Part shown: one piece after another, positions 49,801 to 61,800 of the stretch
Layout of the letters: each line of letters begins with the position of its first letter
Numbering within the stretch: position 1 is the stretch's first letter
DNA from: Antedon bifida
Taxonomy: Eukaryota; Echinodermata; Crinoidea; Comatulida; Antedonidae
Direction: 5' to 3'
NCBI GenBank assembly: GCA_963402885.1
Contig: OY727094.1
Location: 1,118,501-1,182,500, forward strand
DNA length: 64,000 nt
Notes under the pieces: generated by a model
Database searches by the model: none
Told to the model about the DNA's origin: nothing
The model's input: only the letters and a program-made list of their open reading frames with translations
Program-made: the position numbers and the translations under genes

Positions 49801-49909
49801 TAGGTACAAAAACTACACCTCCGGTACTCAATTGACATCTAGAAAGTACACACGAATTTATATGTGAATTCAAGCGTATAAACACACGAAAGTTACGAAA
49901 TAAGTTCAT
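46833..49909 (-). CDS. RPUSD4: Mitochondrial rRNA pseudouridine synthase, RPUSD4-like, complete
   Basis: Coding exons in transcript order: 49909-49480, 49293-49162, 49056-49012, 48413-48209, 48093-48059, 47972-47923, 47836-47692, 47351-47254, 47021-46833. They give 442 aa with consistent phases. The N-terminus ([16 protein letters not shown]) is basic and lacks acids, as expected of a mitochondrial presequence. A long acidic low-complexity segment (about 75-120) precedes the RluA-type catalytic domain. Key motifs: [16 protein letters not shown] (about 191-207), HRLDKETTG with catalytic Asp238, KKYW, and [20 protein letters not shown] (about 347-366). It closes with [11 protein letters not shown]. 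The family isomerises uridine to pseudouridine; RPUSD4 acts on mitochondrial 16S rRNA in mammals. The intact HRLD motif fits RPUSD4 rather than RPUSD3. The N-terminal linker is longer than in human. Confidence 0.93.
47352..47691 (-). other. Duplicated RPUSD4 intron with a recursive-splice-like site
   Basis: In transcript sense, the intron after the exon ending at 47692 starts GTGAAGAAAAAGTTTATATC. A near copy, GTGAAGACAAAGTTTATATC, starts at 47451, immediately after TTATTTACAG (47452 is its last G). The real acceptor before 47351 has the same upstream context (AAATCATAATTCATG, then TTATTTACAG). The intron thus looks tandemly duplicated, leaving an internal 3' site fused directly to a 5' site. 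The upstream copy also holds about 140 bp of foreign AT-rich sequence. Confidence 0.7.
48497..48640 (+). repeat. Dispersed repeat, inverted partner at 52045-52190
   Basis: AATTGAATTCATGAGTTGA and GGGATATACAGAGGGAG recur in reverse complement in a DRG1 intron at about 52045-52190, over about 140 bp. Confidence 0.6.
48750..48926. mobile_element. TA-flanked MITE, copy 8
   Basis: The left end is interrupted by about 30 bp after AAGCTCTGCCTA, where AGGGAAGAGTGAACACTTTT-type sequence forms a small hairpin. The rest is canonical to TTGATAGTATAGACAGAGCTT. In an RPUSD4 intron. Confidence 0.75.
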
Positions 49910-50310
49910 TATAATAGGTTGATTACATAAATTACAGAATAAATGTCATTAACAAGTGAAACTGTATGTTTTGTAAAAATTATATTCATAAACTCAATCA
50001 GCATTTTTCAGGCCATGGGCGCAGACATATTGAATTACAATGCATTCTGGGAATTATTATTTATGAAAGTTTCTTCTTCTTTTAAGTATGCTAATTATAT
50101 TATCGGAAATTGCAATTAATGTTAGCTTAAAAATATTTGTATGTGTAGTGCAATTATTTTATTGAAAATAAAATAATTTTAAAAAATAATTTTGTTTTTC
50201 AAATTTTCATTTTACTAAAGTTTATGAGGATTGGACGTCTGTTGTGAAAACGGTGCAGCACCGCGAAGTGTGGGTAGGCCTAGCCTAAGTTTTACTTTTG
50301 TTTATTAACA
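49910..50310. promoter_or_regulatory. Shared RPUSD4/DRG1 divergent promoter region
   Basis: Only 401 bp separate the two start codons, which point away from each other. It must hold both 5' untranslated regions and promoters. A GC-richer block with CACCGCGAAGTGTGGGTAGG lies at 50256-50281, close to DRG1. No TATA box with proper spacing stands out on either side. Confidence 0.6.
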
Positions 50311-53300
50311 ATGGGTATTTTGGAGAAGATTGCTGAGATCGAGGCAGAAGTAAGTATTGACAAACTTTTTGATATATGTTAAGGACTTTTTTTGTAGTAA
50401 CAATTAGTTTATTTTTAGCCTAAAAAGTCCATATGATGAGAATGGATGGAGGGCAGCTGTGACGGTGTGTGTGCCGCATGGATTGATCCTTCCATCATGG
50501 AGATGAGGATAGGTTAGGCTAGTTAAGTATGAGTGTAGATAGGTGTCACAGGTAGAGTTTTATGGATCATAAAAAAAAACTTATCAAATACATCCTAATA
50601 TTTGTACAAATATTAATCTTTTAAGACTTTATTTATGTTTAATACGATTCGTAAGAATACTGTTTAGTTTTGGATAATTATTAATAATAATATTAAAACT
50701 TTTTTATCTGGTTTTGCTCCATAATAATGCCAAATTCAAAGTAAGCAGAGTTTGTGTTAACTGTGTAATGCTTTACTCCAATTAAAATATCATAATTAGA
50801 CTCTTCTTCACTACACTATCAATTATTCTTTTCAGATGGCTCGAACTCAGCGAAATAAAGCAACAAGCAGTCATTTAGGTTTACTTAAAGCACGTCTTGC
50901 CAAACTGAGAAGGGAATTAATTACACCAAAAGGCGGCTCTGGTCCAGCTGGTGAAGGTAAGGAAATATCATGCTATACAGTACGTACAGCTATATCAACA
51001 ACAAACAACTTATGACGTGCATATAATATATATGGCTAGCAATAATTTAATGAATCAAGTAAAATCATCCTATATTTCAATAAAAAACATAAGAATGTAA
51101 CAAAGCATATGCAGGGCAAAACAACAAATACAAAACACTTAAAATAAGAAGGTTAAAATAGTAGAAAACACATCCAAAAGGCATAAAATTCAAATTGTTT
51201 ATGTTGTGTATATTTAATTATATATTTTTTTTTATTCTTTAGGTTTTGATGTTGCTAAAACTGGAGATGCTCGAATAGGTTTTGTAGGTTAGTGTAAAAT
51301 TACCAAATACACAATAATGTAGTTGGATTTGAATTTACAGTACTGTACATAGACAGACAGGCATAGATACAATAACAGACATACTGACGTTGGGGTGCCT
51401 GCATGAGGAGGTGGTTTGCAGGTTAAGTGTCAAAATGAATGAACTGAGGAAGCTATTCATTACAAGTTATGCTTTCATTAAGGCTCCTTTATTTAAGTTA
51501 TTATGCATGATGAGATGGTTGTAACCTAGATTCTTGATTTTCTATGTGAATTTAATTAAATTAGGTTTCCATGTTGTCTCAGAATGAATGAATTAACATA
51601 CATAATAACTGTTCATTTTGTTGTTTGCTCTAACACAGAAAACCTATTTGCATAATCTTTACATTAAATGTAAAATAATATCCTTTAGGTTTCCCGTCAG
51701 TTGGTAAGTCTACACTTCTCAGCAACCTCGCCGGTGTCTACTCAGAGGTTGCAGCTTATGAGTTTACAACACTTACTACAGTGCCTGGTGTCATCAGGTA
51801 CAAGGGTGCCAAAATACAGGTAATACACACACTCTGTCTCTAATTCCTAAAGCTCTGTCTACATTATCAAACTTTTTGTGATAAAAAAATGTGATTTGCC
51901 CATATATAGACATGATGACGTCATATCACTGCCATGTTTGAGCATATACTACCATATTTAGGCACATTTATTATTTATTTACTTTTTTTGATAGTGTAGA
52001 CAGAGCTTTACAAACAGCTACTCTATCCAATTGCATGTATCTTTAGAATATTTTGTCCCATTGACCAGGTTAATAACTCCCTCTGTATATCCCACAATTC
52101 AATTAACTCAACTCATGAATTCAATTTAGTGTATAAGAATTGAGAATGTCATGTTCATGTGTACAGTAGACTTAGATAGAATGAAGATTTGTCTGTTGTC
52201 TGTCAATTTTGTGTTGTTTTTACAGTTACTTGATTTGCCAGGTATTATTGAAGGAGCTAAGGATGGTAAAGGTCGTGGTAGACAGGTCATTGCAGGTCAG
52301 TAGTAGCATCTATTATTTCTTACCCATTGTTTACTATAGAAATAATGATGTCTAAAATTCTGTTAATTTCACCCTCTCTGGTTTGGCCAAATTTTGTGAT
52401 ACAATACAGTATTTCATTTTTCAAGTTAATACTGGGTTTATAATACTATTCTTTATAATAACACATCATATTATTGAGAAGTGTGTAAAGAAATGATGGA
52501 GGTAACCAATACATGATGAATATGTGTTTTTTTTTCTTTCTTGTAGTTGCAAGGACTTGCAGTTTAATATTGATTGTATTAGATGTACTAAAGCCACTCA
52601 AACACAAGAAATTGATTGAACATGAGTTGGAAGGCTTTGGAATCAGGTAAGGACATTTGTCAACCTCAACAACGAGCACATTTTAAAATTCGTTTTAGTA
52701 GTTTGTAATTAATCCTTTAATAGCTGAATATTTAACCTAATGACCTTGAAAAGCAGAATGTATGAGTTAAAATGACTATAGCGAGGCATTTAATAAAAAG
52801 GCAAACTGCCTTAAAATGTGACATGTTTCGAGAAACTATTCTCGTCATCAGGACAGTAAACAACGCCTAGAATGTATGAATTTGAAAAATAGAACTAAAT
52901 CATAAATATGAAACCAAAGGTATAGTATTTTGGAAACTGCAAACAGCTTTTTTAAAAAGAGCAAAATATATTTTCTTTTTTTGTACATGATTAAATCCAG
53001 TTGCATTAATTTTATTTATGATCAGGTTGAATAAGAAGCCTCCTAATATATCGTACCGAAAGAAAGACAAAGGTGGAATAAATCTAACGGCCACATGTGC
53101 CCAATCACAACTTGATCTAGACACCGTAAAAAGCATTTTATCAGAATATCGCATCCACAACGCAGATATCACGCTACGTCACGACGCATCAGCAGATGAG
53201 TTGATTGACGTAATCGAAGGAAACCGAGCTTACATCCCATGTATATATGTACTTAACAAGATTGATCAAATTTCTATTGAGGTAAATATGATAAATAAAT

Positions 53301-54935
53301 ATTAAAATGTTTTGTTAGTCCAGTTTACAAAAGGTATGGGTGTACAAACAAGAGCAAGTTCAGGTTTGAGAGGATTGACATTTAAATTACATATTCCTGT
53401 TTCTAGATCTTACATCAATAACAATAATGAATGTTTGATTTAGCATAAGCTTGCTGTTGGTACTGCATTTTTCATACTAGATATATTGCTACCAGTTGAT
53501 ACAGTGAAGTAGGCTATTAAATTAGTTTAGTTTCAGTTTAAGTTGTTTTAAATTTATTTTTTTGTGTCATAGGAACCCTCGGAGCAGTTTTTATTTTATT
53601 ACTGAGAGGGCCACCCTACTGAAAGAAAACAAAATAAATAAATTAACTACCACTTTTTTTTTTCAGGAACTTGATATCATTTACAAGATCCCACATTGTG
53701 TACCAATTTCTGCTCACCACAAATGGAACTTTGATGATTTACTAGAGAAAATTTGGCAGTACCTGACTCTTGTTAGAATGTATGTGTTATTTTCACAGTA
53801 TTTTACATAGTAATTTTGGTTTTAAGTAACATAGTATAAAACTGACTCCAAATAACGAGAGGCAAGCCATGATACAACGTTTCGATCTTTATTTGATCAT
53901 CATCAGGAATGATCCAAAAGTCCAAAGGCAGACAATTATAACTACAGTCTATTCATAAGTATGTAAATGAGATATAAACAATTAGCCATGCAGGGTGTTA
54001 CAAACAATTGATTTTGGTTTTATATTTGGTTTTATAATTTTTTTTTTTTAAATAATTTTAGTTTTTTCAAAAATTTCAAAAATAATTTTTAGTCTCAAAA
54101 GTTTTTGAGACGATAAAAACAACTCACTGTTCATTTTTTTAAACAATAGACTGATAATAATTAATAGTTTATTGTGATGTCACTTTTATCATTATAGCTA
54201 CACAAAACCAAAGGGACAGTTACCGGACTATGAAGCACCAGTGGTGTTAAAAACTGACCAGACAACAGTGGAAGATTTCTGCAACAATCTACACAAATCT
54301 ATTTTAAAAGAACTGAAATAGTAAGTTTGATGTTTATCGGTGAATTCCTAGTTTCTGTAGCAAACAAATGTAATATGGTTGGCAAGCTCTGTATACACCA
54401 TCAAACTTTATGTGTCAAAAAAATGTGATGTGCCCATATATGACATCATATCACTACCATATTTGGGCACACTTTTTTGTCAAACTAGTTTGATAATGTA
54501 GACTGGGCTTTAGTATGGAGATCTTTATTAATTTTAATCATTTTGTTTTGCAGTCAAATATTATGATGTCTTATAGTAATTTTAATAATTTTCTTTCACA
54601 GTGCGTTAGTATGGGGGTCGTCAGTTAAACACAATCCACAGAAGGTCGGCAGAGAACATGAACTTAATGACGAGGATGTTATACAGATTGTAAAAAGGTA
54701 AGTATTTTAAAAACAGTAAATAAATCCTTGTTGCCTTAACATTTGTTTGTCATCAGTTCGCCCCTTAAATGACAATTAAGAATTATCTTATCTCATCTTA
54801 TTTTCACAAATTTAAAAGTAAGCTACCAGAATAAATTGACTCTAATTAAAGATTTGTTTTCAACAAATATAAAACATTTTCCAAGTAGTAATCAATAATA
54901 ATGTTTTAATCTCTTTTTGTTTTGACAGAATTTAG
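50311..54935 (+). CDS. DRG1: DRG1, developmentally regulated GTP-binding protein 1, complete
   Basis: Coding exons: 50311-50349, 50836-50956, 51243-51287, 51689-51819, 52226-52295, 52547-52646, 53026-53281, 53667-53779, 54198-54320, 54602-54697, 54929-54935. They give 366 aa (human 367), with all phases compatible. The last exon holds only seven coding bases including TAG. An N-terminal helical region ([19 protein letters not shown]) leads to the P-loop GFPSVGKS (69-76), the G3 motif DLPG (115-118), an S5D2L-like insert with [12 protein letters not shown], the G4 motif NKID (246-249) and a C-terminal TGS domain ending [13 protein letters not shown]1 is a cytosolic, potassium-stimulated GTPase that works with the DFRP1/ZC3H15 partner on translating ribosomes. 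Near-identity with the human protein makes the call secure. Confidence 0.97.
51850..52008. mobile_element. TA-flanked MITE, copy 9
   Basis: Flanked by TA on both sides (CCTA before AAGCTC; GAGCTT followed by TA). It has a short TTTATTATTTATT insertion near the right end. In a DRG1 intron. Confidence 0.85.
52045..52190 (-). repeat. Dispersed repeat, partner of 48497-48640
   Basis: The reverse complement matches the RPUSD4-intron copy, including CTCAATTCTTATACACTAAA and the AGAGGGAGTTATTAACCTGG end. Confidence 0.6.
54384..54510. mobile_element. TA-flanked MITE, copy 10
   Basis: Slightly shortened and diverged (AAGCTCTGTATACACCATCA to GATAATGTAGACTGGGCTT), in the DRG1 intron after the exon ending at 54320. 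Confidence 0.75.
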
Positions 54936-55840
54936 TTATTAATATCCAGCAAGCAGTGTCAATTCAAAGTCACTATATATCAAGACTCAACTTTACAATA
55001 CGGGAGATGTGATATAGAAGCTACATTGAGAAGTTGAACAAGGATTTAATTTAAATTATTGTACTGTACCACTCGAGTAAAATAATGTGTACGATATATT
55101 AAATATGATTTTCAACAAGTATTATATTACTTTAATGTGGTTACTGAAACTTGCAGTGATTTTGAATTATTTTGAAATTTTATCTGTAAGTAGGAGGATT
55201 TAAAGAATGTAACTATATTAAACGTTGTTATTGATATTCAGTATTGTACCTGACAATGTTAACAATAAAATAAATAACACAAATATCTTTATGAATTGTC
55301 ATTTATTTCTATTATTTAAGGAAAAATGTAGTAGTAGTAGTATATTATACATACTGCTGTGTACTATTACAGCATTAATCCAAAATATATAGCACATTAA
55401 TTATTAATATTATTATTTTACATTTTGACAATAAAGAGATATGTAATTGTCCTAGAACCACTTTCTAGTACACTTTTAAATAAATTAAAAGTTTGAGAAC
55501 TTTTTCGACATAACTTTTTGGTCTATGTATGACAATGAATTTTGGGTATTTCTTTAGGGAATGTATATAAAAAAGTAAGCAGATTTTGATCTTCTAAAAC
55601 CTGTTCTCAGTGAGATTTATTAGGAAATACAGAAATAAAAGCCAAAATATGTAATTTCATAATTTATTTATAAAATGGTGAGATATAGAAAGATAAATAT
55701 ATAGAGCGCCCCCTTTTTCGATACTTACGTGACCTTTTGAACTTGCTCGATGACAACATGCAACGAAAATTAGAATTGTTATGATGATGACTAAAGTTTA
55801 TGTTATTCAAAAAATGAACAAACGCAGATAGATTTGCAAT
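54936..55840 (+). other. DRG1 3' UTR and short spacer to NF2
   Basis: AATAAAATAAATAAC at 55265-55279 is the best poly(A) signal for DRG1. The remaining about 550 bp before the NF2 start codon must carry the NF2 promoter and 5' UTR. No core promoter element is obvious; a small GC-richer patch (GAGCGCCCCC) is at 55705-55714. Confidence 0.5.
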
Positions 55841-58800
55841 ATGTCGCTGTTCAGAAGCAAACCTAAAACCTTAAAGGTTAGGGTTATGACTATGGATGCT
55901 GAACTGGAGTTTTGCATAGATGTAAGTAAATAATTAAGATAAGAAACTAGACGTCAGCCAGGCAGGAAGATAGCCTGGCTGCTGAGAAAGAAAGCAGGGA
56001 AGGGAGGAAGGAAGCCCGGAATGTGCCACTTCAAATATGGGATTTACCTTCCTTCTAGGCCTAGGTTAGCCTAGAATTCCCCCGTGAGGTTTACACGAAC
56101 AATGAGTGAAATGGGAAATTATGTTTCTGTTAATATTCATCTTTGAATCCATTGGAGAGGAATATTATTAGTTTAAAATATTAAATATATTTTGATTTGT
56201 TCAAAATTAAAATTAATTTTGTTTTAATGTATGTAGTGTACAGCTACAGGTCGCCAGCTTTTTGATCTTGTGTGTCGGACACAAGGACTGAGGGAAACTT
56301 GGTATTTTGGACTGCAATATGTGGACAAGAAAGGCTATCAAGCATGGCTAAAAATGGACAAAAAGGTACGACATACTCTACTACTAAATTACTTACTGGC
56401 TACTTTAATATTATTAGACATTCTCATGAGCTTTTTGTTCTTTTTAGTTATCCGCTTGGTAGAGCGGATAACTCCTTGTTACTGTATGGGATCAATATTT
56501 TTTGGTTATCCGCAACTTAGTTGCAGGATAACCCATGTGATTGTAAATATCTTTTTTTTCATCATCTTTGTTCTTCTTTCTTTCCCGGAATTTTGTTGCA
56601 CGCATATCTCTCACCCTTGTCAACATAAGATTGTATAACTTTGTCATAAGATTGATCTGTAGCTGTAGATGTGCAGGAAACTTCGTTATAAGACGTTAGA
56701 GTCGCGTAGCGTAAGTTACGCACGATTTTATGAATTTCAATGTTTGGTCATAGATTATAAACCAAAAGTCATTTTGTATTGACACTTGGTGAAAATTTAA
56801 GTCATATCAAGGGCAAACTTTCTATGGATTAAAAATGACATGTTTCACAAGAAGTTACGCGCGCACGCGCATTTAAAATTTAAAAATGCGCAAAATTAAT
56901 TTCTAATCAACTTTCTACGCTGATCATGACATTTTAAACATGTCAAAAATTCCCACTCGCGCGAAAAAAATTACGCGTAAGGTGCGCACGGAGCATGAAA
57001 ATCATGTGTTTTTTTCTTGAATTATGATTTTACAGCCTTTCTTAGTCATTTTAAAAAAGATTTACATCATTTCAAATTAAAATGACGTCATACGAACACG
57101 TTGATTTAGACCATTTGCGCGCGTTTTAGTTGCAAAAGTGACAACAAATTGTCAAAATTAAGCCTATTTTTAATCTATTATAGCTCCTCAGGATCATCCA
57201 CGACCCCCAATTTTTTTAATTTAATATGTAAGCAGATATGTTGTAGATATGAATTCATGCAGAACCTTTACCACTCGGATGTTATGACGTCATCGTATGG
57301 CCACACGAATGTAAAATATAGGATTTTTTACTCTTTCGTTATTGCTCATCAAATTCAACAAAGCGCTTCTAGGTTATACGTATTCCATTTCCCCCGAAAT
57401 TTTAATATTGTCTACGTTAATCAACTATCTTTCATATATATATATATATATATTTTAATTTTTATGACGTCATCATGTCTAAAAACGTAAATAACGTGGG
57501 TCACTTATTTTCATCTTTACAGTAAATTTCAATCTGTTATAGCTCGTCAGAATAAAAAGTGATAATCATGATTAAAACGTTTTCTGGAAGCTATTGGATT
57601 GTAGATACGAATTGATGTGAATATTTTGCCAATCAGATGTTGTGACGTCATCATATGGCCAGTTGAATTCAAAAAGTCATATTTTCATCTCTTGCGTAAA
57701 AGTTCATTGCGTTTAAACGAGAGCGCATCTCACTTTTACGTGCCCAAAATTCTTCAAATTTGTTTTAATGTAAATTTTTAGATAATTATCTTCTAAAATT
57801 GTTATCTTTATATGTCAATTTGATGACGTCATCGTGTTAAAAATTGGATTTAAAAGATGGGTCTCGTAACTTTGTCTATGCTACACTGTATATAACATAT
57901 ACAGTTTATTCTGTAAAATACTGTAATATGGTGTATGCTACATAATAGGTACAATTCAGCACTGTAAACATATTTATTTCATGTCATAGGATGGCATATT
58001 AATTGTCGAGGTTCATATAGTTAAGTATGTGCATGTTGCGTTTGCGCGGATAACCCGAACTCGTCAAAGTGACGAGTTCAAATCTAGTTTTCTGTATTAT
58101 TCTTGGATCCTTCCTTCCTTTTTGTGAGTCGCGTTTCTCTAAAATGTGTAAACATAACATTTCATAACTTTGACAACATATGGGCATTTACGTGAAGTTG
58201 TGCACCTCCTATTTTTGAATGACGTCATAGTTGCGCAACGTGACTTACGCGCAATTTTATGAATTTCAATGATTGATTATAGATTAAAAACCAAAAGTCA
58301 TTTAGTATTGACACTTTGACAAAATTTAAGTCATATCAGGGGCAAACTTTCTACGGATTAAAAATGGCATGTTTCACAAGAAGTTACGCGCGCACGCGCA
58401 TTTAAAATTTCAAAATGCGCAAAATTAATTTCTAATCAACTTTTTATGCGTTTCTTGTCATTTTGAGCATGTCAAAAATTCCCACGGGCGCGCAATTTTT
58501 TACGCACGCGGTGCGCACGTAGCGTTAAAAACATATTTTTTTCTCTTGAATTATATTTTTCAAGTCTTTCCTAGTAATTTTGAAAACAATTTAGACCTTT
58601 TCCAGTTTAAATAACGCCATACGAACACGTTGAATTAGACAATTCGTGCGCGTTTTTTATGAAAAAGCTTAAAAAATCGTCAAAATTATGTCTTTTTTTA
58701 AACAGTCATAGTTTCTAAAGTAAACCGTGAACCGTTTATTTTTATTACAAAATCTAGAAGTTGATGAGTTGTAGATATCGGATCATGCATCGATAAGGCT

Positions 58801-61800
58801 AAAAAAACATTGTGACGTCATCGTATGGCCACACGAATGTAAAATATAGGATTTTTGTCTCTTTCGTTATTGCTCATCACATTCAATGGAGCGCATCACG
58901 CTTATCTGTATTCCTTTTTCGCCTAAATTTATATATTGTGTAGGTCAATCAACTTTCTTTAGCATGAGATAAAAATATTTTAATTTTTATGACGTCATCG
59001 TGCCTAAAAATTTTAATTACGTGGGTCATTAATTTCATCTTTACAGTAAATTTTAATCTGTAATAGCTCGTAAGAATAAAATGTGATAATCACGATTAAA
59101 ACGTTTTCTGGAAGCTATTGGATTGTAGATACGAATTCATGTAAACATGTTGCCAATCGGATGTTGTGACGTCATCATATGGCCAGTTGAATAAAAAAAG
59201 TCGTATTTTCATATTTTGCGTAATAGTTCATCACATTTAAAAGGGTGCGCATCTATATTTTACGTATTCAAATTTCTTCTACACGTTAATATGTTGTTCC
59301 TGAGATAATTTCCTCCAGAAATTGCTATTTAAGTGTTTCATTTTGATACCGTCGCCATGTTAAAAATTGGAATAAATGGCGGGTCCCGTAATTTCACCTA
59401 TTCTACACTGTATGTAATATGTATACAGATTATACTCTTTGCATGTATATACTATATGACACAAATTGACAGAATTCAGCACTAACAGCATATCATATTC
59501 TTCAGTTTTTCTTCATAATGCCATAATCTTTATCTGTGTGCAATATTCCAACGTATGACGTGCACGTGGCGTTTGTCGTGGTGCGGATAACTAACTCGTC
59601 AAAGTGACGAGTTTCATGTCTAGTTTAAGTATTTCCTTTTGTCTGCTTGGTTGACCTTTTAGTTATCAGAGTAAAAAATATTTTATTTATTATTTTTCAA
59701 ACATATTTATTAAATAGGAATATCAACTTGCTCTTATCTTCATTTTCCATAATTCTTTTTCTTCTATTGTGTTATATTTTCAATCACATACATACTTGAA
59801 ACATTTTTTTTTTCTATTCAAGGTGACAGAGCAAAATGTATCAAAGGAGAATCCATTACAGTTCTCATTTCTTGCCAAGTTTTATCCAGAAGAGGTATCA
59901 GAGGAACTCATCCAGGAAATTACGCAGCACTTGTTCTTTCTTCAAGTAAAGCAGAAAGTCTTAAGAGCCGAGATCTACTGCTCACCAGAAGCGGCAGTCT
60001 TGTTAGCTGCATACGCCATTCAAGCTAAGGTTAGAATTATGTTCTTGACGAAGTAATGCAGGTTGAATGGCCTGTGTGTAGAAACTGAAAATGAGGGTAC
60101 TATAATTGAGACTGTAGACTGTAATCTACAAGTACAGCCTTTGTTGTGGACAGGAAAGTGATAGTTCCAGATACAAGACACATGTTGATACCTTTAGAAG
60201 CATGTAGTGAATGCGCATTTGTTTGGTGTTAGCACTCAAATAATTATTTGACACTTAAAGTCAAGCACTTGCATGAAACTTAGAGACACTAAGTTTATTC
60301 TATTGTTTAATTTATCATTTTTTGTTTAAATTGTTTCAGTATGGTGATTATGACCCCACGTACCATCGTGTCGGCTTCCTTGCGGAGGAAGAACTTCTTC
60401 CGCAAGATGTCATAGAGCAGTACGACATGACACAACAAATGTGGGAAGACAAAATAACGTCATGGTATGCACAGAATGAAGGCATGACCAGGTAGGTAAT
60501 GTTACATACATACATACATAGTTATTTCATTGTGTTTGTACATACAAACTTATGATAATTGAAATAAAACAAACATCAATCGATCAATCAGTATAAGATT
60601 GTATTTTTTTTTTTACACTTGGGATGAGGAAGTTGTGTGTGAATGGAGTACAGAATGAATGAAGACTTTATCATAATGGTAGATAGGGGAGGAGAGCAGT
60701 CATGTGTGTGTGTGCGTGCAAAAGTGTGGAGGATTAAAATATTGAAGGGTTTAAAAAATGTGATTCGATTATTTATTGTATAATATACCATTGTCATCAT
60801 AAGTCTTTTTCTCTTCCAGAGATGAAGCTGAAATGGAATACTTGAAATTTGCTCAAGACCTTGATATGTATGGTGTGAACTATTTTGAAATAACCGTAAG
60901 TTACATTCTAATTCTCATATTACAAATATAAACAACTCAAGAGGCAATAGTTTTACATTATTTGCCATGTTTCTTTTATCAATATTTTCATTAAATTGTT
61001 TTGAAATTGAAACACACACCATATGGTTAAAAATGCAATATTTCAAAATTATATCAATAGATCAGGATGCAATACAGCATGGACGTTTTTTACTGTAGTA
61101 GTTTCTACCATATGATATCAAATGTTATATCTTAATACTCATAATATAATAATTAAATACTTTACTACAATTGTATGGCTAAATTTCATATAAGTTTAAG
61201 TTTTAAAAATACTGAAGTTTCAAGAAAAAAAAATGGAATTTAATTTGCAATAATTGATAACAATGAATTGTTCCTTTGAGGAAGTTATTACAATCTAAAG
61301 GCATTTCCTGTGAAATCAGACAACATAAGAACTAAAATACAGGGCTGGTAAAGTGATTAGAGGTAACCAGCATTGTGTTATTGTTATCTCAAAAACCACA
61401 ACAAATGGTGACTCATGGCTAACACACAGTGTAATAGTCAACAATGCAATATTGTTGTATTTTCTAAATTGTTGATCAGTGAGCAATGTTAGATAAAAGA
61501 AATTCCTTATGTCGAGTGAGTCTATGAAAACAAGTTTTTGAGCTTATAGGGCTATCAACTTGCTCTCATCTTTTTGTTATTTATGTATGTATATATTTAA
61601 AAGGCAAATTACTGAAAAAATGACAATGCTTTGTGTATCATACTATCAGTGGCTGGATCTCAATAGAGATACAAGATAAAATAAGAAAAAAGCTAAATCA
61701 AAACGATAAAGTAAAACAGCCACAAAAATTGTTTAGCCATAATATTTGATTGTTCTTTCAATTTTTGTTGTTAGAATGATAAAAAGACACCGTTACAGCT

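Noticed and set aside
57149-57490. 113-codon open frame in NF2 intron 2
   Set aside because: Lies wholly in the Helitron-like element and crosses an (AT)n tract; no helicase or Rep motif.
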